Shown here piece by piece: positions 50,481-61,168 of a DNA stretch of 64,000 nt. The stretch is from positions 13,787,001 to 13,851,000 of the forward strand of contig OX940866.1 of the NCBI GenBank assembly GCA_954871525.1, read 5' to 3'. Numbering within the stretch: position 1 is the first letter of the stretch; every line of letters starts with the position of its first letter. The position numbers and the translations under genes were made by a program. The notes under the pieces were generated by a model, which was given only the letters and a program-made list of their open reading frames with translations, was not told the DNA's origin and ran no database searches. This stretch comes from Parietaria judaica (lineage: Eukaryota; Streptophyta; Magnoliopsida; Rosales; Urticaceae).

Positions 50481-51829
50481 CAAAAGGAATAATTTTTTAT
50501 CAGCTTGGTTAATAGTTGTACTAACAAGTATATATATATATATAATGAATTACAACATGTTATGAGGAAACAAGAGAAATAAATTAAAAGAAATCGTACT
50601 TATTGATCACTGATTAATATCTGTCTATCAATGGAAGGAAAAGCAAATCAAATAATAAAAAAGGCCATATTAGAGCTTAATCGGCAAATAAATAAATAAA
50701 TCCTAAAGGGGTCCTTTTCTTACATTACTATTTAGTATTTACTGCTTTATTCATTGTACTATTTTCCCCCAATAATCTAAAGTGGGCCCATTCTTATAAG
50801 ATCTAATAGTGTACAGTAAAATGAATCATTGAGGCCCAATATGTTTCACGTTTCATTTTCCGGTTCAGCGTTATATGAGACGCAATAAGTTCATTTTTTT
50901 AAAGAATGTAACTACTCTTATTTAAGTGAGGCCCTAAGAATTTAGGGGCCTTGGGCGACGGCCCAAGCTGCCCATTGCTTGGGCCGGGCCTGGTCGTCGT
51001 GGTCGGGCAACATGTCTGACCGACGCCTCTTTCTATGAGAGTCGTCATTGTTTGGGTGTTGGCGTCCTCGATCCATCTTTCTTCGATTTTTGAAATACTC
51101 ATCGACCGAGATGTATTGAGCGGCTCGCGCCATCAACTCTCCCATGGTAGTCGGACGGCTCTCGAGGAGGGATCTCAGAAAGTAGCTGTCGTGGAGGCCG
51201 TCAATGACGGCGATGATTGCATTGTTGGTGTAGTCGTTGACCTTGTTCGCTTCTTCGATGAATCTTTTCAGGTAGGCTTGGAGGGATTCGTGGGCTCGTT
51301 GCCTGAGTGTCCACAAGTAGGAATTATCTTTTCTTTGGATCAATGAGCTTGAGAATCTGGAGATGAAACTCTCTTTTAGTTCTTCGAAGGATTCGATACA
51401 GCCCTTCGGGAGTCGCTGATACCATTAGAAGGCCGGGCCTGTGAAGGTGAGGCAAAATGCATGGCACATCGCTGCGGCGGTGCATTTCCTCAGCTGCATC
51501 GCCATCTGATATATGACCAGATGGTATGTCGGGTTGCCGTTTCCGTCGTAAACGAAGCTTGGCAGGGAACGAAGGTCTCCCACGATTTCTTCCGCGAGTA
51601 CATGGTCGGTAAAGGGGGACATGGTCCCTTTGAGCATGCTTCGTACGGCCGGGTTCGTGTTCTTGGCTGTTGTGAACTCCTGAACTTGCTTCTCTAGTGC
51701 TCGGACGGCGTTCTTCTTTTCTGGATCGACCGATGGAGCCGCCGCCGGGGGTAGCGTTATAGCAGCAACCTCGTCTTCAATTGCTCGGAGTGCCAAGGTG
51801 TTTGGAGGCAAGCGAGGACTCCGAGACAT
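49894..51829 (-). pseudogene. Tat-type gag, interrupted
   Basis: Minus strand from MSRSPRLPPNTLALRAIED at 51829. The gag domain shows DGNGNPTYHLVIYQMAMQL, then an in-frame TAA at about 51427 inside the conserved GPA..WYQRLP block, then LKESFISRFSS, RKDNSYLWTLRQRAHESLQ and YISVDEYFKNR. The frame runs into a hAT insertion at 50992 and resumes at 50183 with the Cys/His block RYCEFHQESGHTTSDCWQRR, ending at 49894. Broken by one stop and one 809-bp insertion. Gag would build the particle; no enzyme domains follow. Confidence 0.8.
50184..50992. mobile_element. 809-bp hAT element inserted in gag
   Basis: Ends CAGGGCCGGCCTAACGG and GGGCCGGGCCTG form short inverted repeats of the CAGGGCCGGCC hAT type. 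Flanks gtcgtcgc (50176-50183) and gtcgtcgt (50993-51000) match at 7 of 8 bases. Removing it rejoins the gag frame. The AT-rich interior has a TA run near 50443-50477 and no ORF. Confidence 0.85.
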
Positions 51830-52551
51830 CCAGGTTGACTGAGACTTTGTTGGTCTTTGTGACTGAGCGTCTTCTGGGGCCGGCTGTCGCTGCGCCTCAA
51901 GACTGTCTCTTTGTGTCGGCTCTGGATCTGGGTGTCTGTCTTCGCCGAGGACGTCATTGACGACGTTGTTGATCCCGAGGTGTTTGGAGACTAATCTGCA
52001 AGCCGAAACATGTCATTCTCTACTCGCGCTAATCGTGCATCGTTCACCATGTCTGAGCGGGGCGCTTGTTATCGGGTTGTCCTGAGCTGGGCTTTGCGCT
52101 CCGTTGCTCTGGGCGGCGCCCTCGGTAGGGCCGTGAGTGGTGTCATCGGAGAGATTGATTGACATCTTCGAGGTTGTAGGTGTTGTTGTCGTTGAGGTGA
52201 CCGAGATGAACCTCGATGTGACCGAGCGAGGCTCGAGGTCGTAGGTGGTAAGGTCATTGAGACGATCGAGATGAACTTCGATGTGACCGAGCGAGGCTCG
52301 AGGTCGTAGGTGGTGAGGTCGTGGAGATGACCGGGATGAACTTTGTGGCGGCTTGGTGGTGCCGAGCCGATGTGGGGGTGTTCGCACGGCGAAAGACTCC
52401 GTTGTCTTCGTGGTGGCGTGGCGGAGATCACATTGGCGGCGTGCGTGTCTTGTACTTGATGTGGAGCAACCATGACGGTGCCGAGGTCGTTGAGCGACCG
52501 AGATGATTCCAAAGTCGTTGAATGTGCTGGTAGGGACTCGAGGCTTAGACT

Positions 52552-52580
52552 TGTCGGGAGCCCCTCTTTCTAGCGCCAAA
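52552..52580 (-). promoter_or_regulatory. Primer-binding site of the gag-only element
   Basis: On the minus strand, four to six bases past the LTR end, TTTTGGCGCTAGAAAGAGG begins with TGGCGC, the usual start of a gypsy primer-binding site. Confidence 0.65.
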
Positions 52581-52584
52581 ATGT

Positions 52585-54581
52585 TGATGCTGAAAAATGG
52601 ATCAAACACTGTAGAGGCCCAAAGCTAGATATTGGGCCGGGCCCATTGCCGTTTGTTGACTTTCCTGGGCTAGACGATTGATTCAATGTTCTTGTCGGAT
52701 CTGACGAATCGGACCCTCCGCTTACTGTCGGCCCAGAACCGGGTCCTTCGATCCGTTACCACAAAGTCCTAAGACTCGGGATATAGGTCGGCGGCCGCAA
52801 AGAACCGGAACCTCCGTAGGGCAGGTCGACGATCGTGGCTGGAGCAGTCGATAACTGGGAGAGGGGGGTGATGACGATGTGATGTCGCGCCTCGTTAAGT
52901 GTGGTGAGGCTGCCTACGTACCCACTTACAGCCAAGTGGGATTAGGTCATCTCGTAGTTCAAAGTAGACGTTGATGGAGCTGTTCTTGGGCTGGCCTGGG
53001 TGAGCCTGAAGCTGATTGTGGGGGAGTCGTGGATTCCTCCGGCGCCTTCTCTTTGGGGAGTTGGCGATTCCTCCGGTGAGCTGGGGGGGCTGACGTCGGA
53101 GACGAGAATCGGACGGCGCTCGGACCTTCTTCTGGGGAGTCGGCGATTCCTCCGGTGTGCCGGGGATTCCTCCGACGCTTCCGCTCTGGTTAGCTCCTCT
53201 GGTAGATAGGACCCTTCGCTTACCGTCGGGTCGGAACCGGGTCCTCCGACTCGTTACCGCAAACTCCTAGGACTCGGGATATAGTTCGGTGACCGTAGAA
53301 AACCAGAACCTCCGTAGGGCAGGTCGACGATCGGACCTTGATCGGACCCTCCGCTTACTGTCAGCCCGGTACCGAGTCCTCCGACCCGTTACCGCAAAGT
53401 CCTAGGACTCGGGATATAGGTCGGCAACCGCTGAGAATCGGAGCCTTCGTAGGGCAGGTCGGTGATCGGGCATTTCCGCTCTTGCTAACGCCTCCGTTCC
53501 GACCTTAGTCGGGTATTTCTGCCGGAATATACAGTAGAACCTCTATAAATTAATACTCGATAAATTAATAGTCGCGATTAAATAATATTTTTGTCCGGTC
53601 CCGACTCGGGCCTAACTAGCTAAATTAATAATTCGCTAAATTTATAAGATAATAATTTTTTTAGAAAGTATATAGGCCCTAGGTGATATATAAATTAATA
53701 ATTTAATATAAAAATTATATAAATAATTATAAAATCACTATAAATTAAATATAACATAAATAACTATGAAATCACATTAAATAAAAAGATAAAATTACAT
53801 CACTAATCATGTAGTCTTCTTAAAATATGATTTTATAGCTTTAATTATCACTACTCTAAGAAGCTATTGTTACTCCTCTTTAATACCATTGGGCTATTTA
53901 ATACTTGTAACATTGGTACTCTAATAAAATATTTTGAAATCATAATAGTCTCTTGATATTCTTAATATTTATACTTTAATATTCTCGATATAATAAATCG
54001 AAATAATATTTTTTTTTGCTAAAGATGTTTATATATTTATAGCTGATTAATATTTTTATCTTTATTAATGTTAAATTAATAAATTATTAATTTATATGTT
54101 AATTAATGATCCGATAAGATAATATTTTTTGCCGGTCCCAACAATATTAATTTATAGAGGTTCTACTGTATATAGAAGAGAGAAAATGGTGTTTACCTCT
54201 CTATAGAGCGTTTGAATCGGAGTTACTGTTTGAATGAAATCAAGCTTCTACTTATAGGAGGGGCCGGGGGCCTAGTTGCAATAAAATATTGTTATTTTAG
54301 CCCCTGCGCACAGTATAGTTCGCGCGCACGGTATGGTTCGTGCGCGCTGTATTGTTCTCGTGCGCTGTATGGTGCGCCGAGCGCGCGCAGCGCGCGCACC
54401 GTACGGTGCACAGCTCAATCCGAGACCCCGTTACGGTGCGCGAACTGTGCGTTTTATTATTCAAGCTTTATTCTAGTAGTAGAAATTGTTTCCGCTTGTT
54501 TTGGGCCTCTTGGTTTTGAGATATGGGTCTCTAGTGAGCGTTTTTGGACCGAAATTGATTTAGAAAAACTCACTCATAACA
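52585..54581 (-). repeat. 5' LTR of the gag-only element (high-coordinate copy)
   Basis: Same sequence as 48033-49354 with many substitutions plus a 637-bp MITE at 53532-54168. Same internal repeats at about 52690, 53210 and 53340. Confidence 0.85.
53532..54168. mobile_element. Emigrant-like (pogo/Tc1-mariner) MITE, 637 bp
   Basis: Perfect-looking terminal repeats CAGTAGAACCTCTATAAATT and their reverse complement ...GGTTCTACTG, close to the Arabidopsis Emigrant terminus, flanked by TA on both sides (53530-53531 and 54169-54170). The other LTR shows the unoccupied site (ggaatatatatagaag). No transposase ORF. Confidence 0.92.
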
Positions 54582-54727
54582 AACATATATTTAACATATG
54601 ATCGTATGGCTATTTTGCTTTACTGGTTGAATAAAAAATAAATAAACTACACATACTTACTCGTACAAATATACAATACTCTCATTATTCACATTGGATC
54701 ATAATATTTAAGAGTCAGTACAAGTTA

Positions 54728-55226
54728 TTAGTACATATGTATTGATGATAACGTCACGCCCTCGAAATCAAGCTGCCGATGATGCCCGCGATGAGCGCAG
54801 TGGGGTCGCCAAGAACGGCGGAGATGACGAACTGTACGGCCTGGCCGGCCATCCATCTCGCAGCATTTCTTGGTCTTGCCTTTCCGGCCGCCAGAACGCG
54901 GTCGATGGTGGGCCAGGAGGGTGTTCTTTAGGCTGGGAACTGCAGCCGGCGGGCCCGCCTTGGACGTTCCCTTAGCCGGCCTGCGGCCGGAGTAGATGTC
55001 GGCCCAGCTCTCCATGAGCATTTCCCGGACGCACGCCACGTGGAGGTTGTACTTTTTGCAGGACGAGCGGTAGCTCCAGCTCCGGCCCTTGCGGCCGCAG
55101 CGGTGGCATGACGAGCTCACCTTGCGGTAGAGGTAGAGCTTCGTCTCGCCGTCGACGAGCACCGTCGGCAGCTTCGCGCAGCACGGGTGCAGGTCGAACC
55201 CGCACGACGTGCAGTGGTACAAGAAT
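54728..55226 (-). CDS. DC1 (C1-like zinc finger) protein, last exon, frameshifted
   Basis: Exon starts after a CAG acceptor at 55227 and reads FLYHCTSCGFDLHPCCAKLP, then SSCHRCGRKGRSWSYRSSC and KKYNLHVACVREML: Cys/His spacing of the plant DC1 finger family. A basic linker (PSLKNTLLAHH, KGKTKKCCEMDG) follows. In relatives the tail after KKCCEM is a hydrophobic segment. Here a tandem CCATCCAT (54849-54856) shifts the frame, so the ORF continues to an unrelated end at 54728, while the hydrophobic tail remains open in the neighbouring frame and stops at 54754. No N-terminal exon was found to the right, where copia relics and other repeats lie. DC1 proteins are linked to stress, hormone and defence responses in plants. 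Probably a recent pseudogene, or an assembly error. Confidence 0.75.
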
Positions 55227-55249
55227 CTGAGTATATAAACATATCATTC

Positions 55250-56170
55250 AAAGTTCTTGTTCATATAACAACGAATCGTATAAATGCTCGTTCAATCTTA
55301 ACTTGGCTTTAAAAATAGTATTGACGGTTTCTTAAATGGGGAAAAATGTTACACGCAAGTCCAATGATGAGATTGACAAACAAAATAGTTACACGCAAGT
55401 CCTATGATGAATAATCGTCGTTAAAAATCAAATGCAAGTATACTGGTAAGATTGACAAACAAAATTGTTACCTTAATCCTCCACAATTTCTTTCGTAACA
55501 TAAAATATATCACTCTTGTGTGCGGTGATGTTATATTTTTGTTAACATTATCAATTTAAAAATAAATTTTCTTCCACACAATGCCATTACTTCTGGAGGA
55601 TTTTTGTCGTTTTTTGTATCGGGTTCGTGAATAGCCAATCAGCTTGTCATCCAACTGGAGCAGGACGATAAATGTTGCTAATCCTGTTCCATCACTAACA
55701 TTCAAATGTAGTTTGTACCTACAGATTATATAACAAACATTGTTTTATATGATAATTATTCTAAAGCGCCCTATTTTTTTCTCTTATAAGTAAATATGCT
55801 TATTCTTTATGCCCATGTTTGACATACCACACAATACAAAATTACTATGCAAATGGCAATTTTACTAAACAATTTTTTTTCTTAAACCACCCCGCTACGA
55901 AAGATGACATTATTTTTAAAACCACTACAACAAAGAATTATTTTTATTCATGATAACCTATGTTCTACAGGCCCCACAATACCATAATAGTATGCAAATG
56001 AAAATGATACAAAACGACGTATATTTATAGATTACTCCTCTTACGAAATTATAGGCTGTTAAATATTACGGTATTTCTCTATGAGTATGACTATGACGAA
56101 ATAAATCTTGAAATATTAAGAATTTAGAGTACCTGAAAGATTCGTCGGCGATCGGAGTACTTTCCGGCAG
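55250..56170. other. Intergenic or intron, nothing recognised
   Basis: Upstream of the DC1 exon. A direct repeat (gttacacgcaagtcc(a/t)atgatga) occurs at 55349-55374 and 55388-55411. A missing DC1 first exon was looked for and not seen. Confidence 0.5.
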
Positions 56171-56174
56171 CGTT

Positions 56175-56350
56175 TCCTGTCAAAACAGAGGTGAGAAAAG
56201 CCGAGTCACGTCTAAGACGCTTTCCTTAAAGCGATTCACCTCCTCTACCGGACGAAGTCGACTTCCCAGTATAAAACGGCGTGACCGTCGTCTACGCAAC
56301 GGCGAACTGAACAAGCAAGCTCTAAACCCAGGTATTTTCGAAAAAGACTG
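56175..56350 (-). repeat. Copia LTR relic
   Basis: Minus strand reads GTTCAGTTCGCCG, ATACTGGGAAG and GGTGAATCGCTTTAAGGAAA in the same order as the LTR at 61655-62396. Confidence 0.6.
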
Positions 56351-56795
56351 GTTTGAGTTTCGCAGAGAGTGAAAACGGAGGTGCGAACTCAAGACTTTAG
56401 GTAGCTTACAAAATGATTTTCTGTGTGTCGAAATAAGGTCGAGGTGCTTCCAATTTATAGATGAGGATCTTGATGTTGTTACTGATTTTGCATTCAATCC
56501 AGAAATGTTGCCATTTGAATTCATATTTCATTATATGAATGTTATTTCTGTATTGATTGAGCATTTAACCCTATGATGGACGTTTTTCTCATAAATGTTT
56601 GGGAAATTTCATTGATGCATACGTTTAGGAAATATTCATCTTTAATTCCCATTATTGCATTTTCAATTTAATTTAATCAATCTTTTTTCCAACATAGGCG
56701 TGCTTGTATACTCGTTGCATGTTGCACACTTGTATGTTTTGTATACATGGCTCAACTTTCTCAAACAGTCTTTGCACAGAGGATAGCACCACCCA

Positions 56796-57448
56796 AGGTT
56801 TTAAATTACTTAAACGCGAGGCGAGGCGTTTTCTCACCGCCTCGCGAGGCGTAAGCCTCGATTATAAGAAGAAAAAAATTTATAAAATACTATATATATA
56901 TATATATATCATAAAAACCACACATAATCTTATAGTCTTAAACAATAGTCTTAAACCATAAAAATCACATATAATATCAAAGTTTTAAACCATAAAAAAA
57001 AAAAAACCATAAGCCTTAAACCATAAAAAAAAAAAGCACACAAAAGAAGGAACATAGGAGAGAAGGGAGAGGCCGAGAAGGGTTTTGTCGAAGAGAGAGG
57101 TTTGTCGAGAAGAGAGAGAAGGGAGAGGCTTTAGGGTTAAATTAAAAGAAGGCTTTTAAAAAGCCCAAATGTAGTTAAAAAGGCTCAAAACATTAAAAAA
57201 AAAAAAAAAAAAAAAAAAAAACCCTAAAAAAACCCTAACAGGCGAATTCCAATGAGGCGTCCGCCTCACGCTTTGCCTCGCGCCTCGAGGTGGAGGCGTA
57301 TGCCTCAAACGCCTCAAAAAAAAAAAAAAAAAAAAGCCGTACGCCTCGCCAGAAGTCGCCTAGAGGCGTGCCTGAGAGGCGCAATACCTCCGCCTTGCCT
57401 CAAGGCGCGCCTAGAGGCTTACGCCTCGCACGTTTTTTTAAACCATGA
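56796..57448. mobile_element. 653-bp GCCTCG-rich Mutator-like MITE with perfect 9-bp target duplication
   Basis: Flanked by CACCACCCA at 56787-56795 and 57449-57457 (identical). Ends aggttttaaat and aaaaccatga-type are imperfect inverted repeats; subterminal GCCTCG/CGAGGC words are repeated dozens of times in both orientations. Contains three poly-A tracts of about 20 bases. No transposase. Confidence 0.85.
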
Positions 57449-58840
57449 CACCACCCATACCGTTGCGGAATGCTATCTATCACCCCCAACAATGATGATA
57501 GTATACCCCTACATAATGTCAGAAAATATTAAAAGAATAAAAAAAATCAAGTGATAAAACTTAAAAGATATCTTCTTACTTTTGTTTCGTTTCTCCACTC
57601 GGCTGCTTGAAGTTGTTTTATAGTCATCCGATTTTCTTCATTCTTCAATTTCTTCGTGACAATTTTGAACATCCCATAAGTTTAACTAATACCAACAAAA
57701 AAGATTAAACACTATATAACTTTAAGAAAAACGTAAATAAAAAAATCTACCAATAAAAACTGAATACCAGATTTTTTATTACTATTGTGGTTTCTTATAT
57801 GATATTTATAAAACATAACAACAAAGAAAGGATATACAAATGAATAAGTATTCATCACGAAAATATTAGGTAACAATGAATTAGTTTTACTCACATTAAT
57901 GTCGATGAAGGAATAAGCTTACGTGCTGCAACTTGTATCCGAGACCCGGAAGAAAGCGAATGCAAGTGAAAAAAATTCGCCTATGTCAGTTGGCAACTGT
58001 CAAACAGACGGGTAAAGAATTCATCAGCTGATGCAACATATTTAATTGAATTTGGGTATTTTATTCTTCACATACCAAGAAATCAACAAATCTAATCAAA
58101 CTGAGTTATCAGGGAAGAGAGAGTGACGAATTCTGTAACAAAAAAATATAAAGTTGCAGTTTTTCTAACCTCCAATTTTTAATCGACATTTCCTTGAGAG
58201 ACTTTTCCTTCAAACAGTTAAAAGAGAAAGAGTTGTCTATGTTAAATCAAGAGAATATAACTAAATAACGTTCCTAACTTTAAGGACTAAACGTATCAAG
58301 TGTCAGCTTGTAAAGATCAATAAATAACTTTCCTAATTTTAAGGCCTAAATAAATTTAATTTTAAGGCCTTAACTTTTTTTTTTTTTTTTTTTTTAAACT
58401 ACGACTTTAGTCTCATAAGAACAACTTAATATTTAGGGGAAAATAACTTTTTACTCTGGAAATTCAAATATTCAAAGTACTTAGAAAAATAGGAACTAAA
58501 TATTATTTCTCGTAATCGTGTGTTATTAGTTTTTCAATTCCTCTTTGTCTCTCATTAACATTAAAAAATTTCTATTCAGAATTTAAGGGATTTTTTTTTT
58601 CTACGCTAATATTGAATTTTACTAATACCCGTTAATTAAGGTTTTTTCTTCTTGAAAATATTCAATTTTACTAATACCCGTTAATTAAGGTTTTTGGTTC
58701 TTGAAAAATCTTTCGTATTAATTGGTTATTGTAAGGCGTAACTTATATTATTTACAAAACAATTGTTATGAAAGGAAAAAAAAAAAGCCACATGAAATAA
58801 GCTCGAAAATCGAGGTGATGTTTAACCAAATAAATAGTTT
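57449..58840 (-). other. Intergenic with exon-like segments of an unknown gene
   Basis: Two segments on the minus strand have good donors and open frames: 57580 to about 57677 (MFKIVTKKLKNEENRMTIKQ..., donor GTAAGA) and 57923 to about 57962 (RFLPGLGYKLQH, donor GTAAGC). They lie downstream of the first-exon-like units at 58.87-59.80 kb. A decayed gene is possible; I do not recognise the product. The rest is AT-rich. Confidence 0.3.
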
Positions 58841-58841
58841 A

Positions 58842-60090
58842 TTTTTTTCCATAACTATTGCGATTCGTACCGTAATGCAGAGAATCGAAAACCCGAGTCC
58901 GCCGCCAACATTGTGTCTTCAATTCGCCCTCTGAGATTCCGAAAAAACCACTTTCAATATTTCATAGCACAAATCGATTAGTGAAGGTAATGCGGGAAAT
59001 AATGTTGTCGTATATAAAATAAAATAACCAAAACTAAAAAACGGCAAATAAACACGAATATAAAAAAACTATTTAAAAAATTGCCAAACTATAATGTCAA
59101 TGTGCACGAACAGAATTTCGAGCCTCGAACTACATCAAAACTATAGTGATTTGTATAAAATAACTGAAACCAAAAAACGGCAAATAAACACATATTTCAA
59201 AACAGTGAGTAGAGCACAAAACCAAAATTGATTAGTGAAGGTAATTCGGGAAATAATGTAACGGGAAATAAAAACAGAAATTCGAGCCTCGAACTACACC
59301 AAAACTATTGCGATTTTTATAAAATAACCAAAACCAAAAAAATGGCAAATAAACACGAATTTAAAAAATTAAAAACGAAATGTCAAAGTGCATAAACATA
59401 ATTTCGAGGGGCGAACTACACCAGAACTATTGCGATTCGTACCATAACGCAGAGAAACAAAACCCCGAGTCCGCCGCCGACATTGTATCTTCAATTCTCC
59501 TTCTGAGAATCCTAAAAAACCACTTTCAACATTTCATAGAACAAATCCAAAATCGATTAGTGAAGGTAATGCGGGAAATAAAAACAGAATTTCGAGCCTT
59601 GAACTACACCAATACTATTGCGATTTGTATAAAATAACCGAAACAGAAAAACGGCAAATAAACACGAATTTAAAAATAAATAAAAAACGAAATGACAAAG
59701 TGCACAAACAGAATTTCGAGTGGCGAACTACACCAAAACCATTGCGATTCGTACCGTAACGCAGAGAATTGAAAACCCGAGTCCGCCGCCGACATAGTGT
59801 CATCAATTATCCCTCTTACAATTCGAAAAAACCGCTTTCAACATTTCATAGCACAAATCCAAAATCGATTAGTAAAGGTAATAAAAACGGAATTTCAAGC
59901 CTTGAACTACACCAATACTATTGCGATTTGTATAAAATAACCAAAACAAAAAAAAAGGCAAATAAACACAAATTTAAAAAATAAAAAACAGAATGACAAA
60001 GTGCACAAACAGAATTTCGAGTGGCGAACTACACCAAAACCATTGCGATTCGTACCGTAATGCAGAGAATTGAAAACCCGAGTCTTTGAT
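58842..60090. repeat. ~300-bp tandem repeat array, about four units
   Basis: Blocks actattgcgattcgtaccgt, aaaacccgagtccgccgcc, cactttcaacatttcatag, atcgattagtgaaggtaat, tgcgatttgtataaaataac and acggcaaataaacacgaatt recur in order. Spacings between copies of aatttcgag(g/t)ggcgaactac are 312 and 301 bp (59400, 59712, 60013). The first two units are separated by a partial unit. Each full unit also contains two diverged half-repeats around gaactacacca..actattgcgatt. Confidence 0.9.
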
Positions 60091-60571
60091 GTATATATAT
60101 ATAGATTTCAATATCTATATGTAATGCATGTTTTATGAATTTTTATGACATTAAGAATAAAAAACCACCCATCATAACATGTTTTATCCACAAATGCTTA
60201 TAAGATGGGTTGAACCGTATAAATGAAATATATTCGTTTTTATATTCTCTTTCACTATGTTTATTTTGCTTAAATTATTTTATTTTAATAATTACATATA
60301 AACTTTAGCTTAACGTCAATATTTACTATTAGTTATAAAGAAAAGGTTTTTTTTTCATTTATTTATAATCTACATTTATTGTTAAATATCATTCAATATT
60401 TTTTATTTTCGAATTTGGAAGAACTATGCTATTCTTAGATTACTATTTATTGTGTTGTAAGTATGCTATTCCTTAATATATATATATATATATATTTCAA
60501 CTGAACTTCCACTCTTAATGGTATTTAATTACTAAAATATATCATTGGAATATTACATGCTATAATAATGA
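60091..60571. other. AT-rich intergenic, nothing recognised
   Basis: TA run at 60477-60496. No gene seen. Confidence 0.55.
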
Positions 60572-61168
60572 CTAGTGTACGGCACCGCGCGCGAAGCTTC
60601 GCGCGGTGGCGATTAATCATTTATTGTTTTGTTTATGTGTTTCTCCATGTATTATTTAAATTTTTGACTTCCTGAGTAGAATGTGTTTCTTGCTGTAGCT
60701 TACAATTATCTATTAGTATTGTAGCTTACAATTATCATTTACAAATTTGTTCGAAAATATCAAGTAAATTAATTCATTTGATTCTATGTAAATAAGCATG
60801 CTAAATAAGTATTTAAGAGAATTATTTTTGAACATTTTACCACGTAAAGTATATTTATACGAATCTCAATTGCTCTTTTAACACGGAAAAAATTATTCCT
60901 AAAGCATCAATATCTCAATTACATCATTGACTTAAACTCATAAGTTTCTAAGTTAAGTCAATACTTTTTTTATTATTATAAAACCACATCAACCAAGAGA
61001 TATGAGAGGAAAATAGTTAATTAAGGGAAAAAAAAGACTTGTTTCTTTAAGAATAAATTATTTTTAAAAATTAAAATAAATATATTTTCCATAATGAGAA
61101 ACAAAAAAAAGTGGGAGCTTTTTATACTTTGCCTTCGGGTGCAAAGTGCTCCCTTATAATTATATAGT
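60572..61168 (-). mobile_element. Non-autonomous Helitron, ~597 bp
   Basis: On the minus strand the 3' end is a GC hairpin CACCGCGCGAAGCTTCGCGC... (60583-60608), then CTAG (60572-60575) followed by T. The 5' end reads CTATATAATTATAAGGGAGC from 61167, matching common plant Helitron starts except that the leading T of TC is an A. No Rep/helicase. Confidence 0.7.

Larger units (their letters stand above)
48033..54581 (-). mobile_element. Gag-only non-autonomous Ty3/gypsy element (LARD-like), minus orientation
   Basis: Two LTRs (48033-49354 and 52585-54581) flank a 3.2-kb interior. Read on the minus strand: a primer-binding site beginning TGGCGCTAG lies next to the right LTR, then gag (51829 to 49894), then about 540 bp of noncoding sequence, and a polypurine tract (AAAAAACTGGGGGG) next to the left LTR. 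No protease, RT or integrase is present, and the space left is too small for them. Gag resembles Tat-type gag. A hAT element sits inside gag and an Emigrant-like MITE inside the right LTR. No target duplication was seen. Confidence 0.85.

Noticed and set aside
52013..52609. 198-codon minus-strand ORF next to the primer-binding site
   Set aside because: Starts in the LTR and crosses the primer site. Arg/Pro/Ser/Thr-rich low-complexity translation in several frames indicates leader sequence.
57220..57240. Telomere-like accctaaaaaaaccctaa
   Set aside because: Only two units beside a poly-A tract inside a MITE; not a telomeric array.
58842..60090. CRISPR-like array
   Set aside because: Units are ~300 bp, adjacent and diverged throughout with no spacer pattern, in a plant nuclear context.
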